NCBI GenBank assembly: GCA_029259815.1
Contig: JAJDEJ010000295.1
Coordinates: 1-53,708 of the forward strand
Direction of reading: 5' to 3'
Length of the DNA stretch: 53,708 nt
Source of the DNA: Planctomycetaceae bacterium
GTDB lineage: Bacteria > Planctomycetota > Planctomycetia > Planctomycetales > Planctomycetaceae
This document shows, piece after piece, positions 17,184 through 25,954 of this stretch (within the stretch, counting starts at the first letter, position 1; every line of letters begins with the position of its first letter). A program made the translations under genes and the position numbers. The notes beneath the pieces were generated by a model. That model made no database searches. It was not told the DNA's origin and saw only the letters and a list, made by a program, of their open reading frames with translations.

Positions 17184-17350
17184 GGGATGCCGTCAAAGTA
17201 TTTAGGGAGACGTCGTTGAGAGCAGGCCTCTGATTGTACTGTTTCGTCGTACCCGCGTCGCGGTAGATCAGTCAGATCTGTGGTGGCGATACAAAGGCTT
17301 GTCGATTTCCAGAATCTGTTATCGAACGGTTGAGATCCGTGTGCAGAATT

Positions 17351-17571
17351 GACCCCGAAGGGGGTCACATCACTCAGCCCAGGGTCGCGAGCCAAGCGAG
17401 CGCACCCTGGGTTGGTGGGCACCACGGCAATCGCCAACCCCAACGGGGTTGCATCGTGTGACCAGAAGGGATGGAACCCCGTTGGGGTTCTTTCGATTGC
17501 GTTGATCCCCTCCCAGGGTGCGCTCACTGCGTGAGCGACCCTGGGCTGTGCGATGAGACCCCGTTGGGGTC
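17351..17571. repeat. About 220-bp composite inverted repeat
   Basis: The stretch 17184-17775 holds no gene. Its centre is an inverted repeat with arms of about 110 bases. From outside to inside each arm has a GACCCC..GGGGTC palindrome, a CAGCCCAGGGTCGC..GCGCACCCTGGG palindrome, a unique linker, and an AACCCC..GGGGTT palindrome. Further small hairpins lie at 17642-17662 (CACGGGTT/AACCCGTG) and 17663-17675 (GTCGC/GCGAC), and one just after the reverse transcriptase stop (CGGTTGT/CAACCG, near 17754) could end its transcript. Confidence 0.88.
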
Positions 17572-17775
17572 ACCCGCGATCCGCCCCGCACTTTGACACA
17601 CGTCTGTGCCTACATTCGACTGAGTAAATAATCCGAGTACCACGGGTTCTCCCAACCCGTGTCGCGAAGCGACAGGAAGCATTTCAAATAATGTACACTT
17701 TCAGCTGACGGTTCGCATTTGCAGATGCTTCTGTCCGCTGACGCGGCACCGGTTGTCACAACCGTTGCTACCCGC

Positions 17776-19515
17776 TCATGCAGTCGTCGAATCTGGCGAC
17801 CCTTCTTCGTGAGATAATGCGAGCGACTTGGATTCGAACGGGTTCTTCCGCCAGAAGCGGTCTCCGGTATCAGCATCCATCACGAGACGAACCTTGTCTC
17901 TCAAACGCTCAAATCTCTTGGATGCGAGGTCACTACCTTCATCGCTCATGTAACGACCTGTGACTCCGATAATGTAGTCGCAGATCGCAAGGAGTGGGCA
18001 GTTCATTTTTGATGAGCGAACAAGTTTTGGTTTGAATGCTGGCTGGCGTCTTACCAGCTTGAGATCGTCATCAATCAAATCGAGCATTCGCTCAAGATCA
18101 CCGCTCTTGATTTTTGGGTTCTCCTCGACGGTGATCACAGATTGGAGTTGATACTGCTTTGCGAGACGGTCGGTCAGCAACCATCTCAACAGCTTGAGAT
18201 ATGTTGGCTTGAGCTCCGTATCGGACGGCATCCGTGAGTATGCGATGAATGAGCGAATCGGCATTTCGGCAATGAGTTTGGTGAACTGTGTACGAGTATC
18301 CTCTGCGTCGTCTGCAAAGTGGAAACCCTTTTTCGTCAAGTGCCTCTTTCGACCAGAGGCGAATGGGTCAGCGAGAATCCGCGCTCGCAGCTCACCAACC
18401 TCTTTTTTGATCCTATTGGTGTCCTCTACCAACACTAGGCATAAAGCCAGCATCCGTTGATTATCAACTTCAAAAACTGATTCGTCGACGTAGAAGAACA
18501 CGTCTTTGGCTCGACTCAGTTCTGCATGAGAGTAATTGGGGCGCACTCTATCTCGCTCAAGAATCTCTTGCCAAATTGAATTCATTCGACCGCCCAAGGT
18601 CGGCTCAATCGATCTGAGGTAACTGATGCGTCCATCAATGGTATTGACGCACTTTTCGATCGATGGATAGCCGGCTCGGTCAGCATGGTCATAGACGCCA
18701 TGTCTTGATGCGTAATAGAGCTCTTGCCGAAGTTGACGCTTGAAAGTTCGTGGGGCTCTCGGCATTGATGCGTCAGATACACTGAGTCCTGTGACGAAGT
18801 GAGCTTGGCCCAATTTCGTCATGCGAAATTTCCGATCTGAGAGGTGGAAGCCGTGTCGTTCGAGTATTCCTGACACAAGTATCTTTTGGGGAAGATTTCC
18901 ATCACCCGAGAATGAGATGTCGTCCGCGTATCGTGTGTATCTACATGAGAGAGACTCAGCAAGTTTTGTGAACTCGTCATCGAGATCCATGCAGACGGCA
19001 TTCGCCAAGAGGGGACTTGTATTGATGCCCTGGCCAAGCACATCCTCTACTGTGACAATCGCACCGAGAGTCTCAGCGATATGACGAGGGATGCCGACAC
19101 TTTCGAATAGCCTCTCGACACGGGTCCGAGGAATAGACTCGAAGAATTTCTCAATGTCAGCGCGCAGCAGGATTCTGTTGCCACAGTGTGGAGTAGCGTT
19201 CGACACAATGCTCTTGCGTCGTACATAGCCATGAACGGCAGGGTGAGGGAACCCCGACAGAACATCGTGCAAGAAGTCCTCGAGTTTGCGAAACAGGCCC
19301 TGATGCACGTATCGCGTAATGATGCTGCCTGCCCACACACGCCGATATTGTCCACGACGTCGGGCATTCTTCTTGGGGACAAACTCTTCGTAGTAGAACT
19401 CTCGACGTGTCTTGGACGCGGCAAGCAAGTTGATCCATTCAACTGGACACCCGATCATTCCCGCAAGGTCAGTGTGGATATTGGCCTTTCTGAAATCGAC
19501 TATGAATCTGTCCAC
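17776..19515 (-). CDS. Retron-type reverse transcriptase fused to DUF3800
   Basis: 579 residues. The N-terminal 320 form a reverse transcriptase: the retron-typical NATPH (NAxxH) at 106-110, motif A LLRADIEKFF with Asp120, the GQGINTSPLLANAVC motif at 161-175, catalytic YADD at 196-199, and the VTG of region Y at 241-243. NAxxH plus VTG mark retron RTs, which copy an adjacent ncRNA into msDNA, mostly for phage defence. From about residue 338 a second domain begins FYVDES (Asp344) and ends with PLLAICDYIIG (Asp513), matching DUF3800, a probable RNase H-like nuclease fold. The start is a GTG; upstream codons are open to 19563 without an ATG. A structured RNA candidate ends 20 bases upstream. 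No separate effector gene is adjacent, so DUF3800 is the likely effector. Confidence 0.9.
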   Translation of the reverse strand: MDRFIVDFRKANIHTDLAGMIGCPVEWINLLAASKTRREFYYEEFVPKKNARRRGQYRRVWAGSIITRYVHQGLFRKLEDFLHDVLSGFPHPAVHGYVRRKSIVSNATPHCGNRILLRADIEKFFESIPRTRVERLFESVGIPRHIAETLGAIVTVEDVLGQGINTSPLLANAVCMDLDDEFTKLAESLSCRYTRYADDISFSGDGNLPQKILVSGILERHGFHLSDRKFRMTKLGQAHFVTGLSVSDASMPRAPRTFKRQLRQELYYASRHGVYDHADRAGYPSIEKCVNTIDGRISYLRSIEPTLGGRMNSIWQEILERDRVRPNYSHAELSRAKDVFFYVDESVFEVDNQRMLALCLVLVEDTNRIKKEVGELRARILADPFASGRKRHLTKKGFHFADDAEDTRTQFTKLIAEMPIRSFIAYSRMPSDTELKPTYLKLLRWLLTDRLAKQYQLQSVITVEENPKIKSGDLERMLDLIDDDLKLVRRQPAFKPKLVRSSKMNCPLLAICDYIIGVTGRYMSDEGSDLASKRFERLRDKVRLVMDADTGDRFWRKNPFESKSLALSHEEGSPDSTTA

Positions 19516-19534
19516 GTCGAGTTTCCCAAGAAGA

Positions 19535-19622
19535 GACGGCCAGCGGCAAATAGGCGTAATGTGTGATTACCCTATTGGCGGATGCGACTCGCACCCTAAA
19601 TCGTATTTCGCCGCTGACCGTC
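19535..19622 (-). ncRNA. Candidate retron ncRNA (compact multibranched RNA)
   Basis: Read on the minus strand, GACGGTCAGCGGC (19622-19610) pairs over 13 positions with GCCGCTGGCCGTC (19547-19535), with one G-U pair. This stem encloses two hairpins: GGGTGC/GCATCC (19596-19580, loop GAGTC) and AATAGG-GTAAT/ATTAC-G-CCTATT (19576-19549, loop CACAC). In both the closing stem and the first hairpin a G-U pair on the minus strand would be an A-C mismatch on the plus strand, which favours leftward transcription like the RT. The layout resembles the a1/a2 pairing of retron msr-msd RNAs, but 88 nt is short for one, so boundaries are uncertain. Confidence 0.55.
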
Positions 19623-19722
19623 TGTCTGACTGTAACCGACCGCCAAGGGTCCGCTCAGAGGCCCCTACGACTTTCGATGTGAATTGCACGTCCTGCTATC
19701 ACGATTCCTACTCTCGTCTCCA

Positions 19723-21132
19723 TCACACCAACTCCCGGATCGGCTCCCCATCATCGAGCACATACTGCGGACGGCCTTGAGGGTCGGTGAGGGTGAGGCG
19801 GTGGGGGTCGAGGCCGAGGGTGTGGTAGAGGGTGCAGAAGACGTCTTGATAGGTGATGGGGCGGGAGATGACGCTGCTGGCGGTGCGGTCGGTTTCGCCG
19901 AGGACGAGGCCGGTGTTGAGTCCGCCGCCGGCGAGGAGCGCGGGGCCGACGCGGGGCCAGTGGTCGCGGCCGGCGTTGGCGTTGATTTTGGGGGTGCGGC
20001 CGAACTCGCCCCAGACGACGATCGTCACGTCATCCAGCATGCCTCGTTCTTCGAGGTCGGTCACAAGGGCGTGCAGACCGTGGTCGACGGTGGGGACCAG
20101 TTGACGCAAGCGCGGGAACGTGTTGCGGTGCATGTCGAAGTCGCTGATTGAGACGCTGACGACTCGCACGCCCGCTTCGATTAGACGTCGGGCGAGGAGG
20201 AACTTCTGTGTTGAGTTGGGGCCTTCAGAAGTGTAATGAATCAGCGGACTGTTGAGTCGCGGTGCTGTGTAGCGGGCGAGGGTGTGCGGGTCTTCGCAGC
20301 CGAGATCGAGAGCCGCAGCCAGTCGACCGGAGGTGAGGATGCCGGCGGCCTGTTGCTGGAACTGGTCCATTGCGTCCATCATGCCGCTGGCGTCGACCTG
20401 ACGACGAATGCGGTCGAGGCCGTCAAGCAATTCGCGGCGATTGTCCAGCCGTGAGACGGACAGACTCTCGTTCAGCGCGAGACTCAACTGGTGTCCGCCG
20501 CCGAGCCGTTTGAGTTCGCCCTGCATGCCTGGTTCGAGTTCGCGGGGGAGCATCTCACTCATGTCGGGGCGGAAGGGCTGATAGGACGGACCGAGGAAGC
20601 CGGGCCGGGCGCTGTTGCGCACGAGCGGGCGTCCCTGCATGAGGTCGACGAACGTGGGAGACGGATCACCGGGGCTGCCTTCGAGTTTGGAGAGGACGCA
20701 GCCCATCGCCGGGTGCCCGCCGAGCGATTGCAACTCGCGTTCACGGTGCCCGGACTGACACTGATAGGCGTGATGCCGTCCGTCGGAGCCAACCAGAGAT
20801 CGAATGAAAGCGAAGCGGTCCGCGATCGACGCCACGCGGGGCATGAGTTCGCTCAAGTGGACACCGGGCAGCGTTGTCGCGATGGGGACCGTTTCCCCGC
20901 GCACTTCGACCGGGGCGAGGGGCTTGGGGTCGATCATGTCCATCTGGGGCGGCCCACCGTCCAAATGAATGTTGATGATCGACCGTTTCGACAGGCGAGC
21001 GGTCGAAGCGTCCTCCGCTCGTAACACGTCCGCCAACGTGAGCCCGCAGAACCCCAGCGACCCGATCGTGAGAAACTCGCGACGGGAGACGCCATCGCAG
21101 TGACGATACGTCGAACCAGTGAGTCGCAGCAT
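19723..21132 (-). CDS. DUF1501 protein, twin-arginine exported
   Basis: 469 residues from ATG 21132, with GAGG seven bases upstream. It starts with a twin-arginine signal (SRREFLTIGSLGFCGLTLADVLRAE) and continues into the alkaline-phosphatase-like DUF1501 fold: SIINIHLDGGPPQMDMIDPKP, GVHLSELMPRVASIADRFAFIRSL, then a C-terminal VVWGEFGRTPKINANAGRDHWPR and GLDPHRLTLTDPQGRPQYVLDDGEPI. Substrates of this planctomycete-expanded family are unknown; a hydrolytic periplasmic role is inferred from the fold. The usual DUF1549/DUF1553 partner gene is absent. A second full copy is at 45355 and a fragment at 47774. Confidence 0.92.
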   Translation of the reverse strand: MLRLTGSTYRHCDGVSRREFLTIGSLGFCGLTLADVLRAEDASTARLSKRSIINIHLDGGPPQMDMIDPKPLAPVEVRGETVPIATTLPGVHLSELMPRVASIADRFAFIRSLVGSDGRHHAYQCQSGHRERELQSLGGHPAMGCVLSKLEGSPGDPSPTFVDLMQGRPLVRNSARPGFLGPSYQPFRPDMSEMLPRELEPGMQGELKRLGGGHQLSLALNESLSVSRLDNRRELLDGLDRIRRQVDASGMMDAMDQFQQQAAGILTSGRLAAALDLGCEDPHTLARYTAPRLNSPLIHYTSEGPNSTQKFLLARRLIEAGVRVVSVSISDFDMHRNTFPRLRQLVPTVDHGLHALVTDLEERGMLDDVTIVVWGEFGRTPKINANAGRDHWPRVGPALLAGGGLNTGLVLGETDRTASSVISRPITYQDVFCTLYHTLGLDPHRLTLTDPQGRPQYVLDDGEPIRELV

Positions 21133-21193
21133 GGCAGACCTCACACTGAGGGCGGATTGTCCTCCCAGATGATACCACTGCGGCTCTCATTCT

Positions 21194-21273
21194 GACCACG
21201 GATGACACGGATTTCACGGATAAGCCATCAACGTCTCGCTTGCGATCCGTGTCATCCGTGAAATCTGTGGTTC
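21194..21273. repeat. CACGGAT-type inverted repeat (copy 1)
   Basis: ACCACGGATGACACGGATTT CACGGA on the left (21194-21220) is mirrored by ATCCGTGTCATCCGTGAAAT CTGTGGTT on the right (21245-21273). It lies in the 329-base space between the DUF1501 gene and the thioesterase. The rest of that space shows nothing else recognisable. A relative is at 21982-22060. Confidence 0.85.
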
Positions 21274-21461
21274 TTCTCCGGGTGGAGGTTCACGTGATTG
21301 AAGATTGCCGAGTGAGATGTGGCCTGCCACGACGACCGACGATGTCATCTTGGTGCCCTCCGGCTATCATGCGGTCGCGATACAGAGTCTCGGGAAGGGG
21401 CAATCCCCAATGCTGTTTTGGGAACGAGTGTTTTCTGCGATCTGATTGAGTGCGAGGAGAG

Positions 21462-21881
21462 ATGTCTGCGATTTATCTGCACGAAGTGACCGTCACGCCG
21501 GACAACATCGACCGGCAGGGACATGTCAATAACCTCGTGTACGTCCGCTGGATGCAGGACGCAGGCGTGGCTCATTCGTCCGCGAATGGTTGGACTCCCG
21601 AGAGATATGAGGAGGCGGGGATCGGCTGGGTCGCGAAGACGCACTTCATCGACTATCAGAAGCCGGCGTTCGAGGCGGAGGAGATCGTGGTGCGGACGTG
21701 GGTCGCCGAATTCAAGCGGGCGTCGTCTGTTCGCCAGTATCGCATCATGCGACCGGCTGACGACACGTTGTTGGCGATCGCGGAGACGAACTGGGCGTTT
21801 GTGAATCTGACCACGCGGGCACCGGCGCGGATACCCCCGGGAGTAAGGGAGTGCTTTGAGGTGGTTGAGTTGGAAGAGTAG
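21462..21881 (+). CDS. Acyl-CoA thioesterase, 4HBT hotdog family
   Basis: A 139-residue single hotdog domain. TVTPDNIDRQGHVNNLVYVRWMQDA is the 4-hydroxybenzoyl-CoA thioesterase signature, with the catalytic Asp usually at the position of ID in NIDRQGH. The later ASSVRQYRIMRPADDTLLAIAETNWAFVN strand pattern agrees. It likely hydrolyses an acyl-CoA thioester in the cytoplasm; the substrate is unknown. AGGAG stands very close (3 bases) to ATG 21462, and a GTG 12 bases upstream is an alternative. Confidence 0.9.
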   Translation: MSAIYLHEVTVTPDNIDRQGHVNNLVYVRWMQDAGVAHSSANGWTPERYEEAGIGWVAKTHFIDYQKPAFEAEEIVVRTWVAEFKRASSVRQYRIMRPADDTLLAIAETNWAFVNLTTRAPARIPPGVRECFEVVELEE

Positions 21882-21981
21882 CCATCACGCTCGGGACGTG
21901 GGATTGATGACTGTCGGATTTCTCAACCAGCAATCAGGTGTGTCGATTCCGTCTCACTCGCTTGATCGGTGGAAGGAGGGC

Positions 21982-22060
21982 AACCACGGATTGCACGGAT
22001 GTCACGGATCGCAAGCGTGGCGTCGTGACCTCATCCGTGCAATCCGTGCAATCCGTGGTT
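21982..22060. repeat. CACGGAT-type inverted repeat (copy 2)
   Basis: The left arm begins AACCACGGATTGCACGGATG and the right arm ends ATCCGTGCAATCCGTGGTT. It is the same family as 21194-21273 but with different inner units. It lies in the 534-base gene-free stretch 21882-22415, which otherwise holds a CTCTCCC/GGGAGAG element (22215-22372) and flanking GTAGC-CATCACGCTCGG / CCGAGCGTGACGGCTAC ends at 21882 and 22405. Confidence 0.85.
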
Positions 22061-22214
22061 CAAATCAACTCCCGGGGAACATCCAGCTGCCAACCCGACA
22101 AGCACAGGGAAACAGGCGCTGCTGTTTCAAGAGATGATCGTCGCGCCCAGACGATCCGAGCTGGTTCAGCCGGGCCTTCGCCCTCCCCTGAAAACTGACA
22201 GTCATTTATCCCAC

Positions 22215-22372
22215 GTCCCTGGGGGAGAGGGACCGGTTTCAAGCGGAGCGCAGAAACCAGGGTGAGGGGCGGCGACGAGCCACCTTGGGTACACCAGTTA
22301 CAACGCACACCCTCACCCTGATTCTTCGCTGACGCTTCAGAATCTGTCCCTCTCCCCCAAGGGGAGAGGGGG
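22215..22372. repeat. GGGAGAGGGAC inverted repeat (copy 1)
   Basis: GTCCCTGGGGGAGAGGGAC starts the left arm and TCTGTCCCTCTCCCCCAAGG ends the right arm. Inner blocks CAGGGTGAGGGGCG and CACCCTCACCCTG pair with each other. A GCTGACGCTTCAGAATCTG block is shared with the copy at the window end (53627 onwards). Confidence 0.85.
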
Positions 22373-22415
22373 TGCGAAACAGACACTTAAAAATCCTACG
22401 TCCCGAGCGTGACGG

Positions 22416-23546
22416 CTACTTTCCGCGCAAGCGTGTGACTGTCGCGGCGATGCGGTCGATGGCGGTGTTGATTTCTGCTTGCGTGTTGTCGATGCCGACG
22501 CTCAGTCGGACGGAGGCGAGGGCGATGTCGCGGGGGCCCCCCATCGCGATGAGGACGGGAGCCGGTTCGCTGGACCCGCTTGCACAGGCGCTGCCTAGAG
22601 AGACGCAGATGCCTTCGAGGTCGAGGGCCACGAGAAGAGCGTCGCCGTCGATGCCTGGGAAGGCGATGTTCAGGGTGTTAGGCAGACAATGTTCGCGCGA
22701 GCCATTGATGACAGTGGGGTCACACCGAGTGCGGAGGCCGGATTCGAGGTGGTCTCGGAGTTCAACAATGCGGGCTGTCCGCTGTTCCCTGTTGTCGTGC
22801 CACAAGCGAAGAGCGGTCGCCATCCCGGCAGCGAGTGCGACACATTCGGTGCCGGGGCGGTGTCCGCTCTCCTGATGTCCGCCAAATTGTGTGGACGTAA
22901 GGCGAGTATTCTCCCGGATCAGCAAGGCTCCGATGCCTCGAGGTCCGTGGAACTTGTGAGCCCCCAATGCGAGTGTTGTTGCTCCCAATGCCTCAAAGTC
23001 GACATCGATCTTGCCGACGGCCTGGACAGCGTCGACATGCAGTGGGATGCGATGCTTCGTGCATTGCTTGACGAGTGGTGTGATGTCCTGAATGACGCCC
23101 GTTTCGTTATGAGCGAGCAGCAGTGTTGCCAGCTTGGTCTTAGCCCAGGGAACATCTTCAACAGCGGTGGGAGGAATGCGACCGTCAGCGCCGAGTGGGA
23201 GTGTATGCCGCGACCAACCGGTGGACTCCAGCTCACGCACCGATTCCTCAGTCGCGGGGTGCTCGGCAGGAGGCAGGACGATCGTGCCTCGGCGACCGGC
23301 GGCGAATCCAAGCAGGGCGAGGTTCGTCGCCTCAGTGCCGCCACTGGTAAAGACAACTTCCTGCGGCTTGGCATGGAGTACCTCAGCGACAGTGTCTCTC
23401 GCGTCTTCGAGTGTCTGTCTGGCGACACGTCCTGCGGCGTGGCGGCTACCGGGGTTGGCGTATGCCTCGACCATCACACGAGAGACGGCTTCGGTCACCT
23501 CGGGCAGCGGTCGTGTGGTCGCGTTGTGATCAAGGTCGATGGGCAT
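22416..23546 (-). CDS. Cysteine desulfurase (NifS/IscS-like)
   Basis: A PLP enzyme taking sulfur from cysteine as a protein persulfide for Fe-S clusters or thiolation. 376 residues from the ATG of MPIDLDHNATTRPLPEV, the classic start; the frame is open further upstream but overlaps apt. The PLP lysine is in LGAHKFHGPRG, FTSGGTEATNLAL and HVDAVQAVGK are PLP-contact motifs, and the catalytic cysteine lies in SLGSACASGSSEP. The C-terminal RLSVGIDNTQAEINTAIDRI is typical. It starts 32 bases after apt and is probably co-transcribed with the kinase and apt. No IscU or other suf/isc genes are nearby. Confidence 0.94.
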   Translation of the reverse strand: MPIDLDHNATTRPLPEVTEAVSRVMVEAYANPGSRHAAGRVARQTLEDARDTVAEVLHAKPQEVVFTSGGTEATNLALLGFAAGRRGTIVLPPAEHPATEESVRELESTGWSRHTLPLGADGRIPPTAVEDVPWAKTKLATLLLAHNETGVIQDITPLVKQCTKHRIPLHVDAVQAVGKIDVDFEALGATTLALGAHKFHGPRGIGALLIRENTRLTSTQFGGHQESGHRPGTECVALAAGMATALRLWHDNREQRTARIVELRDHLESGLRTRCDPTVINGSREHCLPNTLNIAFPGIDGDALLVALDLEGICVSLGSACASGSSEPAPVLIAMGGPRDIALASVRLSVGIDNTQAEINTAIDRIAATVTRLRGK

Positions 23547-23578
23547 CGGGGAGCCAGTTCCGGAAGCGTGATGCGGCG

Positions 23579-24106
23579 TCAGCGGTAATGAATCAAACTG
23601 AAGATGTCGTGCGGTTCGAGTTTGGTACGACCGTTGAGCCCGTCCAGTTCGATCAGGAACGCACAACCGACGACCTCGGCTCCGCAGCGTTCCGTCAGTT
23701 GCACGCACGCTTGCATCGTGCCACCGGTGGCGAGCAGATCGTCCACCATCAGGACGCGGTCTCCTTCCTTGAAGGCATCGGTATGAATCTCCAGGGTGTC
23801 GGTGCCGTATTCGAGGTCGTACTCGAAGGACTCGGTGTTGAACGGAAGTTTGCCCGGTTTGCGGACGGGGACGAAGGCGGCATTCAGCTCGATGGCAAGG
23901 GGGGTTGCGAAGATAAAGCCTCTCGCTTCGGCTGCAGCGATCGCGGTAATGCCTGCGTCGCGAAAATGGTCTGCAAACTGCCGGGTGGTTTCACGCATCG
24001 CATTGGGTGAGGCGAGCAGCGGCGTGATGTCACGAAACAGGATGCCCGGTTTGGGGAAGTCCGGAATGCTGCGGATGTAGTCGGTCAGTTGCAGAGTGTC
24101 ACTCAT
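23579..24106 (-). CDS. apt: Adenine phosphoribosyltransferase
   Basis: Salvages adenine to AMP with PRPP. 175 residues from the ATG of [31 protein letters not shown], the standard Apt opening. The PRPP-binding motif is [32 protein letters not shown] and [11 protein letters not shown] form the adenine pocket region. Its start overlaps the 3' end of the kinase gene by eight bases, so translation is likely coupled. Confidence 0.96.
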   Translation of the reverse strand: MSDTLQLTDYIRSIPDFPKPGILFRDITPLLASPNAMRETTRQFADHFRDAGITAIAAAEARGFIFATPLAIELNAAFVPVRKPGKLPFNTESFEYDLEYGTDTLEIHTDAFKEGDRVLMVDDLLATGGTMQACVQLTERCGAEVVGCAFLIELDGLNGRTKLEPHDIFSLIHYR

Positions 24107-25874
24107 CAGATTCCGTTTCGGACGATGTGGGAGCGGGATGGTCTTCGAGCCACTGTTGCGCCTGGGCGACAGCCTCAGTGGCGTGCTGATCCGTATCATA
24201 CAGGTCGATGATGCTCAGCCAAACATAGCGGGCGTCTTCGATCTGCCCTGCCTCCGTCATTTCTTTAGCCCGAGTGACAGCATGCGTGAGCACTTCGCGA
24301 GAGTTGGTTGTCAGTTCCTGGTTGATTTCGTCGATCATCCGATCGATGTCTTTGCGAAACTCCATGTAGACTTCTGTTTCGGGAAGCAGCGTTTTGAGGG
24401 AGCGGAGCGTTTGCAGGGCACGTGACTGTTCGCCGACTTCGCGTTCCCGACGGGCCCGACGGAGGATGCGCGCCACCTCGGAAGATGATTGCTGACTGAG
24501 CGGTCGTAACGACTGACGATCGAATCCCCGTTTGTCCTCAGACAGGCTGATCATTCGGAGATACCCCTCGACCTGCGGTTCCCATGTCTCCGGGTCGGCT
24601 GCGATCAACGGCAGGAAGTATTCGTCCCGCGCTTTGCGCCAGGCAGAGCCCTGCTCTTGTTGCATGAGGACTTCTCCGGCTGCAAACATCTCTTCAGAAG
24701 TCAGACCTCGATTGAACCACCAGACTCCGCCGGCAATCACGAGCAGCAACAGACCCGTGAGCACCCATACACTGTCGAGCAATTGCGTGACACGTCCGGT
24801 TGATTGCTCCTCTTCCAACTGGGCACGCATCAGGTCGCGCATCAGCGTCGCGCCGACATCACCGTCCTCGGGTTTGGCGTCGGCAGCGATCGTCTCCGCA
24901 TCCGGCGGTGCATCGACTTCAAAAGTCGCCGTGTTGCTCGCCGATGCGAGGTCGACTTTTTGGGGGATCTCTCCCAGTCGACGGGACAGGACGTACGCAT
25001 CGGGGTAGCGGTTCTCGGGCTTCTTTTCGAGACACTTGCAGATGACTTCGTCGAGCCAATAGGGGATGTCCGGCACGACCATGCGAGGAGCGTCGAAGAG
25101 CCCATGTTTCTGCTTGGTGGCAATGTCGATTGCCGCAGCGCCGATGAAGGGGGGACGGCCAGTAATCATCACGTACATCACCGCGCCGAGGGCGTAAAGG
25201 TCGCTTTGCTTGGTGGCTCGTTTGCCTTCCGCCTGTTCTGGCGACATGTACTCAGCCGTGCCGATGATGCCGCCGGTGAGCGTGAGCTTGCTCGACGCGA
25301 AGACCTGTGCGACGCCGAAGTCGGTCAGCTTGATTGTGCCGTCCTCCGCCAACATCAGGTTGGAGGGCTTGAGGTCGCGATGGATGACTCCTGCGTTATG
25401 AGCCGCCTTGAGAGCTGCGCAAATCTGAACAGCGAAGTCGATGGTCTCTCGCCAGGGGATGCGTTTCTCTCGCTTGAGACGGCTGGTGAGAGTTTCGCCC
25501 TCGACATATTCCATGGCGTAGTAGTAGGTCGCGGTTTCGCTTCCCGTGCTGTGATCAACGCCGCTTTCGTAGAGTTCGACGACGTTGGGGTGCGAGAGTT
25601 TCTTGAGAGCGTCGATCTCTCGATTGAAGCGGGCGACGAAGCCTGGCTCACGAGCGAGCATCGTGGGGAGCACTTTGATGGCGGCTTGCTTGCCCGTCTC
25701 GGTGTGGGTGCCGAGATAGACGGTCCCCATTCCGCCCGCACCAATCTTGCGTTCAATCGTGTAGGGGCCGATCTGCTTGTGATGCGTGGGAGGTGAAGGT
25801 TCTTGCTCGGTCGGCGACGAAGCCTCCGTGCCGGCATAAGTGGGTTCAGCGGGAGTGGGATGGTCGGTGGACAT
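24099..25874 (-). CDS. Ser/Thr protein kinase with single membrane span
   Basis: 591 residues. The kinase domain at about 38-300 has [40 protein letters not shown] and [14 protein letters not shown] linker leads to one membrane span ([19 protein letters not shown]) near residue 375. The remaining 200 residues are charged helical repeats that would be extracytoplasmic, possibly TPR-like, and could be the sensor part. Its 3' end overlaps apt, which is unusual company for a kinase. It is divergent from the CbiX-like gene, with 80 bases between starts. Confidence 0.92.
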   Translation of the reverse strand: MSTDHPTPAEPTYAGTEASSPTEQEPSPPTHHKQIGPYTIERKIGAGGMGTVYLGTHTETGKQAAIKVLPTMLAREPGFVARFNREIDALKKLSHPNVVELYESGVDHSTGSETATYYYAMEYVEGETLTSRLKREKRIPWRETIDFAVQICAALKAAHNAGVIHRDLKPSNLMLAEDGTIKLTDFGVAQVFASSKLTLTGGIIGTAEYMSPEQAEGKRATKQSDLYALGAVMYVMITGRPPFIGAAAIDIATKQKHGLFDAPRMVVPDIPYWLDEVICKCLEKKPENRYPDAYVLSRRLGEIPQKVDLASASNTATFEVDAPPDAETIAADAKPEDGDVGATLMRDLMRAQLEEEQSTGRVTQLLDSVWVLTGLLLLVIAGGVWWFNRGLTSEEMFAAGEVLMQQEQGSAWRKARDEYFLPLIAADPETWEPQVEGYLRMISLSEDKRGFDRQSLRPLSQQSSSEVARILRRARREREVGEQSRALQTLRSLKTLLPETEVYMEFRKDIDRMIDEINQELTTNSREVLTHAVTRAKEMTEAGQIEDARYVWLSIIDLYDTDQHATEAVAQAQQWLEDHPAPTSSETESDE

Positions 25875-25954
25875 GGACGGTTGAGTCTCCGGGCGTTCCC
25901 GTCTACTGTGAGGTTTCGTCGTCCGACACTCAAGCTCAACACGGAAACAGTCTT

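Noticed and set aside
17642..17762. Retron msr-msd placed downstream of the RT
   Set aside because: Only short local hairpins occur there, with no long a1/a2-type pairing. The upstream region has the better structure.
20491..21024. A 177-codon plus-strand frame opposite the DUF1501 gene
   Set aside because: It is fully antisense to a well-supported DUF1501 protein and has no protein-like features.
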